DNA from: Bacteroidales bacterium
Lineage (GTDB): Bacteria > Bacteroidota > Bacteroidia > Bacteroidales > UBA932
Assembly (NCBI GenBank): GCA_017546585.1
Contig: JAFYWC010000021.1
Span: 60,945-124,944, forward strand
Length of the DNA: 64,000 nt
Direction: 5' to 3'
This document shows positions 63,800 to 64,000 of this stretch, piece after piece (positions within the stretch are counted from its first letter, which is position 1; the number at the start of each line of letters is the position of its first letter). The notes under the pieces were generated by a model. That model worked only from the letters and a program-made list of their open reading frames with translations. It was not told the DNA's origin and made no database searches. The translations under genes were made by a program, and so were the position numbers.

Positions 63800-63967
63800 G
63801 TTTAGGTTTTAGTACACGTTTTAGGGGCTGTAAAGCAGTGATGCTTTCAGCCCCTTATCTTCCTGACTTTATCATTGCGTCACCCAAATCAGAGATTTAG
63901 CCAATCATCTGTTTCAATGAGATAAGATATTGCCCTCTCCTCCTTTGTGAGGCAGAGGGTTTTTGTT
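63800..63967 (+). ncRNA. Candidate structured small RNA or mRNA leader
   Basis: An approximately 165-base unit in the 283-base stretch after the last gene, with no credible reading frame. It has a promoter just upstream, a strong hairpin (63823-63855: AGGGGCTG/CAGCCCCT plus AAAGCA/TGCTTT, one bulged T, GTGA tetraloop), a second long-range helix (TCATTG 63872-63877 with CAATGA 63915-63920, and TATC 63856-63859 with GATA 63921-63924) and a terminator. I do not recognise a known class. It could be an independent sRNA or an attenuated leader of a gene beyond the window end. Confidence 0.5.
63933..63965 (+). terminator. Terminator of the candidate small RNA
   Basis: CCCTCT-CCTC paired with GAGG-C-AGAGGG (one bulged C), followed by TTTTTG. 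It lies at the end of the structured region. Confidence 0.8.
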
Positions 63968-64000
63968 ACTGTGTCATTATTTTCTGGCCGAGCGATTTCA

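Noticed and set aside
63868-63885. TCATTGCGTCACCC resembling the start of a B-family repeat.
   Set aside because: The core GAGCGAAGCGA and the right arm are missing; the bases fit better as one strand of the small RNA helix.
1-64000. tRNA or rRNA genes and insertion sequences.
   Set aside because: No cloverleaf-like intergenic segment, rRNA landmark, transposase or terminal inverted repeats were seen; almost all gaps are under 200 bases.

Overview
The window looks like a chromosomal segment of a mid-GC Bacteroidales bacterium. The evidence is a SusC/SusD pair, many MKK-type lipoproteins with short S-C lipoboxes, BACON-like and DUF4988/PL29-N-like surface lipoproteins, -7 promoter boxes of the Bacteroidetes TAnnTTTG type, a eukaryote-like short ProRS, and the lpxD-lpxC-lpxA and rimP-nusA-infB clusters. 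I cannot name the genus from sequence alone. The family names given are recognised by eye and no database search was run.

Region 1 (1-24.2 kb, all plus strand) is a surface-protein locus. Two Omp28-like thioredoxin-fold proteins (one cut by the window edge) are each followed by a fibronectin-like repeat lipoprotein. Between them lies a 1045-residue lipoprotein with a duplicated Cys/His repeat. Then come SusC, SusD, a DUF4843-like lipoprotein, a PKD-like lipoprotein, a TlpA-like thioredoxin lipoprotein, an IPT-like lipoprotein, an S41 protease lipoprotein and another stalked lipoprotein. No glycoside hydrolase, lyase or sensor/regulator is present, so peptide or protein capture is a better guess than glycan use. 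A bidirectional terminator at 24.2 kb closes the locus.

Region 2 (24.2-35.4 kb) is housekeeping: infB, nusA and rimP on the minus strand behind a good promoter and a leader hairpin; lpxD, lpxC, lpxA and a WbqC-like gene on the plus strand; then a minus-strand pair encoding a FadL-like outer-membrane protein and a Tyr/Trp-rich lipoprotein.

Region 3 (35.4-42.3 kb) is a plus-strand run of proS, a DUF3078 gene, tilS and a transglutaminase-like lipoprotein. The tilS reading frame has been invaded at several points by short palindromic repeats of two related families. One site has expanded into a 27-base tandem array, and the next gene carries one more copy. All copies keep the reading frame. This is the most unusual structure in the window.

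Region 4 (42.3-56.5 kb) has cutC and sppA (minus); a metal-uptake-like operon of a Cys/His-rich secreted protein, a TonB-dependent receptor and a periplasmic HMA protein (plus); a small lipoprotein resembling those paired with radical SAM enzymes; tyrS-rbfA-lolC/E (minus); an OmpA-like/DUF3575 pair; an M49-like metallopeptidase lipoprotein; and tpiA.

Region 5 (56.6-64 kb) has a large lipoprotein with a collagen-like stretch, a small lipoprotein plus an M6 metalloprotease (minus), a PCMD-like secreted protein, and at the far end a promoter-hairpins-terminator unit that looks like a small structured RNA. I saw no tRNA, rRNA, insertion sequence or CRISPR array.
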